Shown here in pieces: positions 1 through 11,500 of a stretch of DNA of 64,000 nucleotides (position 1 is the stretch's first letter; each line of letters opens with the position of its first letter). This DNA is from Cryptomeria japonica (taxonomy: Eukaryota > Streptophyta > Pinopsida > Cupressales > Cupressaceae), in contig NC_081413.1 of NCBI RefSeq assembly GCF_030272615.1, positions 333,662,302 through 333,726,301 of the forward strand, read 5' to 3'. The notes under the pieces were generated by a model. That model was given only the letters and a program-made list of their open reading frames with translations, was not told the origin of the DNA and did not search any database. A program made the position numbers and the translations under genes.

Positions 1-2089
1 CATCAATTTCATCCTGTAATCTCTTCATCTGTTCCTCCTCTGGTCTTCCAGCCATGCTTCGTTTGACATGAGCCCCTTTGTATTGGTATAAAAATGAGAG
101 GAATTCCCTAGAGGAGGCGAATCCATCATCAGCAACGAAGTCCTCATGCTCAGTCATTCTTATGTCAACAACATCCTTGATGTTGATTTCTCCTGTGTCC
201 ATGTTCATTTCTATTTCAAAACCAGGAGGATAATCCTCTCTAGGAGAATCAGGTGGGATACTACTGGCGGTTGATTTTGGTGACATGTGAGCTAGGGGTT
301 GACTGTCCTTCTCAGTATTAATGAAGTGAAGGAATTGTGAAGGAACCCTATGCATGACTTCTGCTTCATGTTGAAGCAGCCTTTTAGCTATTTCTAGAGG
401 GTCTTGGAGATCTGCAATTAGGTTCCCATCTATCATTCCTCTCACCCTCTTCCACTTGTAAGCCTCCCAGACTAACTCACTCTTTCCTTTTAAAGCCTTG
501 GCCTCCTCTCGTTCAAGGTTCTTGATCAGGTCATCTGGCATTTTGGCCACATGTATTCCAGCTTTGAGTTTCTGTGAGGCTCTGGCGGCTCTTATATATC
601 CTTCAGGATCAAAATTCTCCCTAGGCTCACCCAGAGTCATACCATAATAGTCTAATTTATTCTGAAGTAAATGATAACCTTTTGAACTTTTGACAATGAA
701 ATCAGAAAAAACTAATAAACCAGGAACAATAGATTGTTTACCGAAATCAGTTAAGTGTTTAGCACTGGCAATAGACAATTGCCTTATAATCTCCAAGCTA
801 GCCACTCTGTTTGGTACCGTAATTGGAAGCATGTGGGGTCGTCCTTCAAATCCAAATACCCTTATTTTTGTGTGATTATCATGGCAATACCAATCACCCC
901 AATTATGTTCAATCTGTGATTCTGGAGAGAAATCCTTTGGCCTGAGGAACCTCTTGATTTCAGGGGACAAAGTATAATCCCTGTGCTATCCAAAAGCCGC
1001 ACTGAGAGGTTTCACAAAGTATTCTTGAAAATGCCAATATTGGTTATTCATAAACCTCTGGTCCCATGCTGATACCCACAACTGAACTGGCTTCTTCAAA
1101 CCATTCTTATCATAAGACCTAATGCTGAACTCTTCTGGCCAGAAGTTAATTTCTTGTCCACAATAGAGAAGAATATGCATTAACATGGAGTATAATGAAA
1201 AGTGAACATTCACAAGGTCTCCTTTCAATTTTTCCAGCCCATGATTCAAGGCATTTGCAACATAAGTGGCAAAATCAAATGACCTAGGGTCTTTTGATTT
1301 TATATCAGCACATAGAACCATAACCCCAATATCCATGAGTGGATGAGCCTCTAGGCCTAGTACTTGGGCTGCAGCATAATACGTATACTTGAAATATGGA
1401 TGGAAGTGGTTGACATCAAACGACACCTTGTCATCTTTGCCAAACTGAACAAATGACCCACCCACTTTTGGCCTGTGAACAGGTAGCCTCCAAGTCCTGT
1501 AGATATTTTCCAAACTAAAGAATTCCTGTGAAAGTTTCTTCATATCGATAGTCTCCTCTACTTCCTAGTCCAAATCAAAAACCATATCAATAGTCTGCTT
1601 ATTAATCACTACTAATGTATTCCCTCTATAATCACATATGGTTTTGGTTCTTGGGTTGTAGCAATCCACCAGAGCTTTCATTAATTCTACATCTACAAAC
1701 ACATTTGGGACTACTAACTTGCCTAAATTCTTCTTCCATATATTGCTTATGGGTTCAGGTGCATTCCTTCTTTTGTAGCCAAATAAAAATAGCTCATGCC
1801 CTCTTATCTCAGTCCAAATGTCTCCTAAATTTTCAAATCTGTCTTCTAATCCTTCTTCTTCACTTTTGATCTTTTTTGACCTTACACTAGACGATGGACA
1901 CTGGTCTAATAAGTCCTGAGTCAGAGCTCTCCCTTCTTTCTTCTGTCTTTTGGGCTTTTCTTCAGGGTTCAACTCTTTTCCTTTCCTACTCCTTTTAGAA
2001 GAGGAAGATGAAGGTTCCATAGTCACAGTAAAATAAGAGAGACAATACTTACTTGGTGAATGCTCAACTTCTCTGGTTATCGCTTGCAA
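1..2089 (-). pseudogene. Accessory ORF of unnamed HNWGD family, minus-strand copy, cut by window edge
   Basis: I recognise no named family, but it is a distant relative of the plus-strand ORFs at 2941-6380 and 16453-20035. Shared landmarks in order: LGKLVVPNVFVDVELMKALV (LGKLV near 1730), a short block ending YSMLMHILL (near 1190), then HNWGDWYCHDN (near 900) followed by VFGFEGRPHMLPI. The likely start is the ATG at 2020, beginning MEPSSSSSKRSRKGKE; an upstream ATG lies at 2089. The first 60 residues are rich in K, R and S and look like a nuclear localisation signal, which is inference. Frames are interrupted by TAG at 1565-1567 and at about 986, but the same frame resumes after each, so this was one long gene. 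It runs off the left edge still open, with acidic DSPRED and EDFVADD stretches. The motif array upstream (2316-2870) is probably its leader or promoter region. Confidence 0.7.
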
Positions 2090-2315
2090 GTCTCTGCAGG
2101 TTCTTCGCAGCTTTCAATCTTTTAGCATCGATCTGATTCTTACGAAAATTCACTCAGTTCAACTGTAATCGAATGGGCAACTTGTGCACAGTTAATGTTC
2201 TGCATCTACAATGGCTACTCAAGTGTTTAAACTTAATTGCAGATGTGACACTTTTCAATTGGGCCTTTAACTCTTTCGCGGGAAGTACAGTTCGCTCAAA
2301 GTGCGCACATTTCAA

Positions 2316-2870
2316 GTCATCGATGAAACCCTTGTCTTCGGCCGAGTGTTTGAATCTTCCATCGAAAGCTCATTTTCTTCGATATTATTGTTTCAGTGAA
2401 AATCTTACATCGAGAAGCCGCTTTTAAGACTCATCGAAATCACTCTTTCATTGATAGTCCCCTTTTTCGATAAGTCACATGTAATTTCCATCGAAATCAT
2501 TCTTTTCGGTGAGTTTCTTTCTTCGGTGAAGGCCTATGTATGTTCATCGATATCCCTTTTTCATCGATATCTTTTTATCGATGAAACAATTTTGCCTTTG
2601 CTCGACGTCATGTTCATCGATGAAAACTTGTATTTCGATGAATGCCTTTTGAGTTTCTTTGGTAATGATATTCCTTCGAAATCACCTTTTTGCCTTTTTG
2701 TTTTCACTTTTTCGATGAAACTTAGAGTATCGATGAGTGGTTTTCTACGTTCATCGAAGGTAACCTTTTGCCGAAATACCTTTTCTTAGTGCTTGTGTTG
2801 ATGAAAAAACTTCTTTCGATGAAACTTCCTCTGCAATGCTCGATACAGTTTGCTGGTCGAAATATCCATT
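2316..2870 (-). repeat. Degenerate TTCATCGATGAA motif array
   Basis: Roughly twenty TCGA cores in about 550 bp, mostly as TCATCGAAA, TTCGATGAA or the full palindrome TTCATCGATGAA (for example near 2314, 2543, 2563, 2613, 2710 and 2751). Spacing is irregular (15-60 bp) and the sequence between copies is unrelated, so this is a scattered word array and not a head-to-tail tandem repeat. It lies directly upstream of the minus-strand ORF that starts near 2020-2089. The function is unknown. Confidence 0.75.
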
Positions 2871-2940
2871 AGTCTTCATGCTTATGGAAACATACATTTT
2901 TTTTTATATATTTTTATTTTTTAAATATAGTGCTCAACAG

Positions 2941-5900
2941 GTTGAGGGACTCTGAAATAGGATTGTCAGGCTTAGGACTATTCAAAGTTGGTTTTGGGCA
3001 GAGGAATTCCCCAGCTCCTTTGAATGGCATATGGGAACAGGATGTAGGAAAGCTTGTGGTTCCAGGTGTTTTTATGGATGTAGATCTGTTAGCCCTGATT
3101 GCATAGAATTATGACCCTATCGCAAGATGGATCAGGAACATAAAGGGATCAGTCTTGATTGAGATAAATGAAGATGAATTCAGGAAAGTGTTTAAACTCA
3201 GTGAGTCCTCCAATTTATTAGAGCCTATTGACTTTGAGTCATTAGCCCAGGTTTACAACACACAAAGGGATCATCTTAGAAATGGCCCATTGAAAGAATT
3301 CTTTGTAAAGATAGGGGGGTTAATAGTTGTAGGCCCCAACATAATGGAACCATTCTCTCTCAACTTATTTACTCTGAGAGCTAAGGGTATGTATTGGGCA
3401 TTATGCCACATCTTTGGAGAAGATGGTGAAAAGAATATGCCAACCCATTATGATTGCACAAATTCTAAACCCCTCTCTAGCAATAACATTTGATTATGCC
3501 TTAGACCTTGCTGATGCAATTCATAAAGGGCTAGTAGGAATCAAGAATGGTAAGGTGGATAGGCCATTTGGATGGTATTCCATGTTAATGCACATGTTCT
3601 TATTCAAAGGTGTTGATTACTTTACAAAGGAAATAGACCTGATCAAGATAAAGGATAAAGAGGAGATGTCAGTGCAATTGTGGAGTACTGTTCTATCTTG
3701 GGATAGAGAGGATGCAAGTTATCTAAAGTTTGATAGATGCTTTGCATCTAAAATTAGGATTCTTCTATGCAGAGAAAACCCTAGAATTCCCAAGGCTCTT
3801 TTGGAGTTTCTCAGAGTGAAGGAGTTTACAGAGGATATCAAGATTATTCACAATTGGGGAGACATGTATTTGTACCCTATGTCTATTGTTTTTGGAGTGT
3901 TTGGATTTAGAGGCACCCCCTATTTACTACCCTATCAAGTCCCATTAAAGATAGGGATTGCAAAAGTATTAAGATAAATTGGAGGAGTGCAGGAGGCTGA
4001 GTTAACTAACAGGGGTAAAGGGACAATTTTCCCAACTACTACCATGGCCCACCATTTTGTAATCACTAAGGGTGGATGGAAATATTTTGAAGAATTCTTT
4101 AAGCCATATAGGCTGTCAACTGCAGTGTCAAGATATGCAAACCCTGAAGACTTTTTCAACGGCATGTTTAGAAAAAGAGCAGTGTGTAGAGGTAGGCCAC
4201 ATCAATTTCAGTTCCTAGAAGATCTGATTAGAAATGAATTCATCTTAGATGAGTAGGAACTGAGGAAGGAGAAGTGGGTTGCATATAAGAAAGCCCTTGA
4301 TTTTATCCATCAATTTGACACTAGCTATAGCCCTCTTTCCAGCTTCAATCCATTTGAGGAGAAAATAAAATTCCTGATTCTTTATTTTGAAGACCTCATG
4401 CAGACCTTAAAAGAAAAGAGAGAGGCCATAATGCAAAATGAGCCTGATAAGGTTAAGATGGTCTTGGCTAAGCCTACCTTCACTAGAGCTATCCCACCTG
4501 GTGACTATGTAATGTGAAAGAAGTCAAAGTACACTGTGATGATGCCAGTAATAGGTGAGCCTTTCTCTTGAAAAGGGAAAAGGAAGATTGAAGATGTCAT
4601 TGACATTCAGGATTCCCCTAAGGGACAAAGAGTGGGAAAGGAAATTGAAATTGATGAGCCTCAATATTCTCCATTTCAGTCTCCTATCCACATTAGAGAT
4701 GAATAAGCTGTGGCTGAACAATTATTGCAGTTAGGGAGTCTCGGTGAGATTGCCTATACCTATGAGGAGACCCAAGAGGGGATGCCCGAAGAGCCACCTA
4801 GTGTTGAAATGGATTTGACCGATGGTGAGTTGAAGGGCCAAGAATTGGACCTTACTGTTAAGCAAGCTAGTGAAGAATTCCTTGCTGACAGTAATTTTGT
4901 CACATCAGGATCTTTTATGCAGTTTTTATGGAAGCAAAATATTGATCAATTCAAGATCAAATGTGAGCAAAAGGTAAGTGAACAGCCTCTCAAGGATGCA
5001 ACCCAATTGGAGGAAGATGTTAAGCAAGAAATGATGGAGGAGTTCAAAGCAATCACTCCTGAGAAAGGAAGAGAGATGTTGGATAAAGCTGGTGTGTTGA
5101 TTCTCCCTAAATGGGATATAGTTGATGCATTGATTCTTGATGCAATAAGGAAGGAGAGAAAGCCAGTGGAAGGAGTGACCTTTAGCAAGGATAATGCTGC
5201 CCTGGTCATGTGGTCTTTAAAAAGAGATGAAAATAGAAAGAAAAAGGATACCCCGGGGTCAAGTTACCTTGGAGGCATGATTGTTAAGAGAGTCCAAGAC
5301 ATATGGGTAGTAGAAGCTACAAGCATAGTCCTATATATTGCAAAGTTCAGTGTTGCAGTGGTAGAGAAAGAAGCAAAGGAAAAGGCAGATCTCCAAGCTA
5401 AGTTGGAGATAGTTCTAAAAGCTTACAACAATGCAAAGGAGGAGGTAATGGGTAAAGATAGCATTATTGCCAAGTTGAAAAGCTAGTTGGCGGGACAATA
5501 CAGTCAAGGTGAGTCCTCAACATTGATGATTGCTTCTTCTCCTGCACAGCCTCCACCTACTAGCCCCATCATTGAATTCCCACCATCTCCAGCACCTTCT
5601 AGTTCCCAATTGGTTGAGATCACTCCCCATGAGTTAGAGAAGCTAAAATAGGCTGAAGCCCTGTTTGCAAAGAAATATGAAGAGAGAGTGAGGGCTACAA
5701 TTTTGAGTTTTGTTGACACCATAGGGTCCTCATTAATGTACAACAACATGAGCAAAATTCTGGACATGTGGAATGAGCTCAATGGAGACAAGGCTGTTCT
5801 AATGCCTATTTTTGACAAGTGGAAACCCAGGGAGTAGGATCTAGAACTTATTTGTGTATCTTATGATGAGGCATGGATTGATCCCATTATCAAATCCACC

Positions 5901-6380
5901 CATGACATGGCAAAGGATCTAGCAAAGTTAGCAGAAAGAGTAGATAATGCAGATAGAAAGATCAACGTGTACAAGAAAGAGTACACTGATCAAGTATTTG
6001 AATTACTCCCAAGGGGTTTTGCCAGTCCAACTCAATTGAAGGACAAACAAATATGGCTTAATGAATTAGAAGAAAACCTATCATTGAGAATAAAAGGAAT
6101 CATTGGTTCAGATGATACTTCCCTATTTGTCAAAACAATTGAGGAGATAGAGAAAATCAAATCACGCTATGGTTTTCTAAATTCAGAGGTCAACAAAATG
6201 AGGAATTCTTGGAAAAGATTATCCAAGACGAAGGGAAAAGTGATTAACTTCTCGTGGCCTACTGACAATGTATACCAGGAGTGGACAAGAAAGTACACGA
6301 TACTGGATGTGTAGCAGTTAGAAGAGGTTGCAATAGAACAACAAGCAGAGGAAGCCGCAGATGCTGAAAAGGACTTGTAA
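2941..6380 (+). pseudogene. Accessory ORF of HNWGD family, copy 1, N-terminus missing
   Basis: Clearly homologous at DNA level to 16625-20035 plus 47010-47046. Homology begins at about 2941, inside the ORF, so the first 58 or so codons are lost and unrelated AT-rich sequence abuts. Reading across the breaks gives about 1,130 residues. In order: LGLFKVGFG; a globular part with YSMLMHMFL (near 3590) and HNWGDMYLY (near 3855) followed by VFGFRGTPYLLPY; a K/R-rich stretch with KGKRKIEDVIDIQ (near 4575); a lysine/glutamate-rich middle part; a P/S-rich linker (near 5545-5610); and a helical C-terminus ending AEEAADAEKDL. There is a frameshift near 3455 and stops including 3975-3977, 4254-4256, 4704-4706, 5649-5651 and 5835-5837. 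Five of these are C to T changes relative to copy 2. The stop codon overlaps the LTR start. It follows the env-like/accessory gene position, but I see no signal peptide or transmembrane segment. Confidence 0.75.
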
Positions 6381-7294
6381 CTGCTTCTTGGAAAAGACTC
6401 TTGTTTGTAACAAAATTTCTTTTGAAAGGTCCAAAGCTTGTATGAATCCATGATATTATAAATGGATAATAGGACTTCTAAAAAATGATTGCAAGAATTT
6501 GTAAGAAAACTCTATAGAAATATAGTTGGGATTTTCTAGTCTTATGGAGAATATTCTGAGTTTTGTAATATTTTCTCAAAATTAATATGAATATACAGAC
6601 TATCAACTTTCGAGCCTAAATTTTGTGTTGTCTTCTAGTCTACTTGCAAATATTTACTGTTTTCAATATGAGTAATCTAGGGTTATTCATCTGAGTATGG
6701 ATTGTAAGGTAGTCTTAAATAGAGGCGTTTCTTAGCTTTTCTCTCCAGGAGGGAAATTAAATACGCATGAAGCATTTCTATCAATAAATTCCCTGTGGGA
6801 GATTTTGAATTTGATGAATGAAGTCTAGTTTGATAAGGGTAAATTCTTATGTATGTCAGGCATATGTGGGGTTTTATAGAAGCCGAGGTGATAGGATGTG
6901 TGGAGATATTGTATTGTGGGAGTACTGTTTAAACTTAGATGACTCAGTGGCTTGGATAAGGCACTGGTATCAATTGTAGTTGTCTTTTTTACATGTCTTG
7001 TAGGTCAACACTGAACATGAGTATAAGCTTTCTTTCTTTGTTTCAGTTAGTTTTGAGGCGATAGGATTCATTGGTTTTTGGACTGGTTTACTGTGGATCT
7101 GTCTTTTAAAAGTGTGAAGTCAATTCACATAAGGTATACCCGCCTGAACTTTGGATAAGTTCAAAGTGTAGAAGGTTTTAAAACCTTGTCATATCTTGCT
7201 CTAAAGTTTCCTTCTCTTTGATTTCTTTTCTGCAGATAGAGTTTATTATTTTATTACAAGGGTTTTTAAGGGGAATCAAAATTTGAGAACAACA
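6376..7294 (+). repeat. Tat-1 LTR (upstream/5' copy)
   Basis: About 919 bp, matching 47047-47965 throughout at clearly less than full identity. It begins TGTAACTGC immediately after a short purine run (gaaaagga) and ends GAACAACA just before a primer-binding site. A TATA-like tataaatgg lies near 6457 and an AATAAA near 6784. The TG...CA boundaries are inferred. An alternative is a very long LTR that includes the accessory ORF, because repeat similarity extends back to 2941. Confidence 0.65.
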
Positions 7295-7298
7295 AAAG

Positions 7299-7316
7299 TG
7301 GCAACTTTGCTGGGGA
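7299..7316 (+). promoter_or_regulatory. Tat-1 primer-binding site candidate
   Basis: TGGCAACTTTGCTGGGGA lies 4 bp past the LTR end. It has the TGG...GGGGA form common to tRNA-primed plant gypsy elements. The priming tRNA cannot be assigned without a search. A similar TGGCGACTCTGTTAG string occurs near 7484. Confidence 0.6.
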
Positions 7317-7549
7317 GAGTCATACTATGAATCCAGATGCAGATTGGTGTTTCAATAAAGTATCGGTGTTGTCTTGATATATTCCTTGAAAGAAATTTGT
7401 ACTATATTTGATACGTGATGGTGGTCTGAAGATTTATAGTATTTTTTCTAGGATTGTTTTCATATTTCCTATAGATTTGTGGGTGGCGACTCTGTTAGTT
7501 CAACCTGTCCTTTTAAAAATAAGAAAATTCTGAAAAGGAAACAAGCAGA

Positions 7550-10405
7550 ATGCAAGGAGGAAAGAACACTAGGTCCTTAATGAAGAAACATCTTTGTGAG
7601 ATGTTGCAGGAGGGATTACCTGAACAATCACGAAGAGGTAAAAAAAGATCAATACTACATGAGCCTTCAAATGTTGCATGGGTGCGGAAAAGTAACAATA
7701 CTGGTAAGGTATCTGATAGACCTGTATATGCAAAGTCTAATTGTTCTTCCCGAGAATCTGAACATGATGTTTTAGGATTTCATTCTAGATTATTTGGAAA
7801 TATAGATGATGTTCAAGTTTTAAATCAAGATATATCTCCTGCTAGTTTTTTTGGGAAAGACAAAAGTAGTTCTAATGTAGTCAGACATTTTGTGCCTAGA
7901 ACAGTTGATGGAAACATCAGCTTGACTGATATAGACCAAGTTAATGTATTTGACTCTGAGGAGATTTTCCCTGATGAGGATGAAGTGTCCCAAGAAATAG
8001 AAGACCTAAATAGAAAGGTCCATCACTTAATCTCCTTAAGAGCCCAAAAGGAAGCAAATAGGGAGAAGGATGTCAAAGAAAAACTGATGGAAAGAGATAG
8101 GCTACTTAGGTAGATTGATGATCTCGAATTGTTGGCCAAAGAAAAGGAAAAGAGTGATGATGGAGGTCCTATGATTAGGGAAATTCTAGTCCCCAAAGCC
8201 AAACTAGCATATAAGTCAGTGATCCAACCAAATAAGGAGGTTTTTAGTGACCCACAACTTATTAGAAATGTGGTTGATAAAGGAAAGAAAAAATGCATGG
8301 AAGACGGGTCAGGATCAAAGGCTATGGTGGACATCTCTCATAGATTATTAGCACATGAGAGGGAGATGGAAAGAATGAGGAAGGAGAAAGAAGATCTACA
8401 AATGGAGTTAGAGAAAGATGAGTTAGAGGTAGCTAACCAAGAAGTCAAAAGAAAAATTGGTTATCTAAAAGCTCCCCCTATCATTTTTCCATCAGAAGAT
8501 CTCAATAAGCCTATTCCTCAGCAAGTTTTTTCCCCCCTGTTAAAATTCATCCCACTTTGCCTATCAATACAACAATAGCCAGTCAAGCTCCTATAATTAA
8601 CTAGAATAATCAAATCTCTCTGACTCAAATCCCTACTATGAGAATGAACATGGGTAATAAGAATGTTGTTAACCATTTCCAAAGGAGACCCATCAACTTA
8701 GAGCAGTACAAACAGTTATTTTTTGATGGAATCCCAAGATATCCCAACCATGTTCCTATTGAGTTAAGAGATAGACTCCCTAAGTTTGCTGGAAATAATG
8801 CAATTAATGCAGAGGAGCATTTAAAATATTTTAGTGACTTGATAAATGATTAAGAGATAGTAGATGAAGATGTCATAATGAAATTATTTGTCCAGTCCCT
8901 AATAGATGATGCAAGAGATTGGTATAGAGGTCTCCCTGTTAATAGCATTGGGTCTTGGGAGGATTTCAAGAATTGATTTCAAGAACAGTATGGTGACAAA
9001 ACAAATGTGAGTTTCATGTTAAATGAATTCAATAATATTAGAAAATCTGATAATGAAATGGTCACCGATTTCAATGCTAGATTTCAGAAAGCCATGCACA
9101 AGTTGTATCAAGTGATGAGACTAGATGATAACATGTGCCTGAACACTTATTATAGTGCATTTGATTCCAAAATGGCTTATATTTTAAGGGATAAGAATCC
9201 ACATAGCCTGAGAGATGCATTCAAAATTTCTATCAATGTGGAGAGCAATAGGAAAGCATCCGGAAAATTAGGAAGAAGGATTGATGGTAGGCTATGGCAG
9301 GAAACAAAACAACAACCAAACAAAGTTGCTAAGGAGGAAGATAAGATAGAAAAGTTAGTCACTGCTATGAAGGATCTAACTGCTAAGGTAAATAAAAATG
9401 ATAAGCCTCACTATAATTGGCAAGATAGACCTCCCAGATTGCATGATATGCCTTATAATACCAACTAGAAGGATGGTAAACCTTAGAATGAGAAGCCTAA
9501 GAATGCTCAGAACCAAGACACCCCTGATCCCTTAAAAGGAAAAAATGTTCACAACATAGAGAACACTCCCTGGTGTATTGCTTGTGATGGGCCACATTCT
9601 CCTCATCAGTGTGCAGTTGCTCAAGCCCTTGAAGAGTCCCTAAGGCAAGAGGCTGAGCCTAATATTAATATGTTTGAAACCATTGTAGGAAGTGATGAGG
9701 AATCTATACAAAGTGAATTTAGTGATGTGCTAGATATTAAAAGGTCTTTTCAAGGACAACTAACACTTTATTAGCATCCTACTCTGAATGTGGTAACCAT
9801 TGAAGATGAAGAAGTTCATCTTAGAAGGCCTAGTGAGGAAGAAGTGAAAAATCTCACCAAAGCTGCTATAGCTAAGGCAAAGCACAATTATAACCTGAGG
9901 AGCACCAAAAGGGATAGTGATCAGGGTGAACCTGGTTCTATGTTTATAAAAGAGGTTTTTCAGAAAAGGGCAACAAGTAGTGCTACTACCCCTCAAATGG
10001 GTCAAGAAAAGAAAGATCAAATTAAAGATGTACCCAAGAGTACAAATGATAACAATACAAATGATACACAAGGAGCTGCCACAACAAAGAAGGTGAGTTA
10101 GCCTAAGGTAGAAAGAGTTAAAGCTAATGCTAAGTTGAGCAGAAATTCCACATTTGACATGGCTCGGGCTCTTACACAAATGAAAGTTACTGTCCCATTA
10201 ATAGAGTTACTGAAAATAAAAGAACATAGAGAAGCTACCTGGTCTCTGTTTTCTAATATATCTGACATTAACACAATACTACCCATCGGTTCAGTTAAAA
10301 ATGGAAAGGATCAAGAGTTCCAAACCCCAGAGGTTTATGTTGGAACAACTATTACTCAAGAGCCTTCACAGGTAGATCCTTTTTTATGTCACTTTGTTAG
10401 TAAAT
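7550..10405 (+). pseudogene. gag: Tat-1 gag
   Basis: Gag would form the cytoplasmic virus-like particle that packages element RNA. The ATG at 7550 opens MQGGKNTRSLMKKHLCEML. There is a charged helical region near 7960-8450, and a retrotransposon gag domain at about 8640-9250 containing YPNHVPIELRDRLPKFAG and VTDFNARFQKAMHKLYQV. A CCHC-like knuckle lies at 9571-9612 with spacing C-x2-C-x3-H-x4-C, one residue shorter than the usual CX2CX4HX4C. A basic and acidic tail continues to about 10400. The frame is broken by TAG or TAA at about 8111, 8851 and 9466, by a TGA at 8976, and by a frameshift in the T/C homopolymers near 8527-8545. The last frame stops at 10405-10407, one nucleotide out of register with protease. 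Confidence 0.75.
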
Positions 10406-11500
10406 AACCAGTTGACAAAAAATTGTATGATAGATTCAGGTGCAACTGCTAATGTAATGCCTTATGGTGTAATGAAAGAATTAGGATTATCAGTGACTAT
10501 AGTATATGGGAAATGTTATGCTATGGATAATAGGTAAGTGCTTGTGATAGGTACAATGAGAGATGTTGAAGTGAAGATAGCAGCATTTCCTAAAGTGACA
10601 TATAAGACGGATGTTATTGTCATTGACACTAAGCCTCATTATGGCATTTTATTATCTAAGCAGTGGGCAACAACAGTAGGCAAAAATTTCCAATTGGATT
10701 TATCTTATGCTACTATCCCAATCAATGGGAATCAAGTCAAGTTATACAGAGAGCCATGTGCTCCTAGAGTAATTGAGAATGTAGATCCTAGCATGCTCAA
10801 TTGCATGATTGATGTCGATCTTAAAAACTTTAGGGTGCAACCAATTTTACCTCAATTAAAAAATACTATCTTCATTGTGATTGAATTAGAATCACAACAA
10901 CATGGTCTATGGAAAATGTATTTTGATGGAGCTTGCTCCAAAGAAGGGTCTGGAGCAGGAGTTCTTTTTGTATCCCCATCAGGTATAACTTTTAAATATT
11001 TCTTTTTATTAGCCTTTTAGTGCACAAACAACACTGCAAAATATGAAGCTCTGTTATTGGGGCTTGAAGTTGCAAAGAGGCATGGGATACAACTGTTGAA
11101 AGTTTTAGGAGATTCAAAATTGGTTGTCTCTCAAGGAAGATCCAAATATGCATAAAAAAATGATAGATTGAAAAGATATAAGCATGCAGTTTGGGATATC
11201 ATTGAGCATTTTAGTGCTTTTTCTATTAATTGGATAGAGAGATCGAAGAATATCATGGCAGAATTTTTAGCCAATGTTGCATTGAAAAATGATGATGCAA
11301 CACTAATCGGCATATCCACTGTGGAAATAAAATCTAGGCCTGCCATCCCTGATAATGTGTATAATTGGCAATTTTTTACCGATGATGAAGATATTCTTAG
11401 GTTCATGCAATGCATTGATGATTATGATGGATAGAAAATTGACTGCAATGCATTAGTAGAGGTGATTGACAACAGAGAGACAATATTCGGCAATGAATTG
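10406..11500 (+). pseudogene. pol: Tat-1 pol, first part: protease then archaeal-type RNase H
   Basis: The aspartic protease shows its catalytic triplet in MIDSGATANVMPYG (about 10424-10460), followed by YGILLSKQWATTVGKNF. Only about 70 codons later comes an archaeal/plant-type RNase H: MYFDGACSKEGSGAGVLF (from about 10918), CTNNTAKYEALLLGLE (near 11022) and VLGDSKLVVSQG (near 11100). A C-terminal ERSKNIMAEFLANVAL follows (near 11240), where the family normally has ADALA, so the final acidic residue is E instead of D. This second RNase H lies before RT; Tat elements usually have it after the native RNase H. Premature TAG or TAA codons interrupt it near 10535, 11018, 11154, 11434 and 11504. 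Confidence 0.8.

Noticed and set aside
2173-2789. Plus-strand frames over the CATCGATG array
   Set aside because: Low-complexity translation of the motif array with no homologue in the window.
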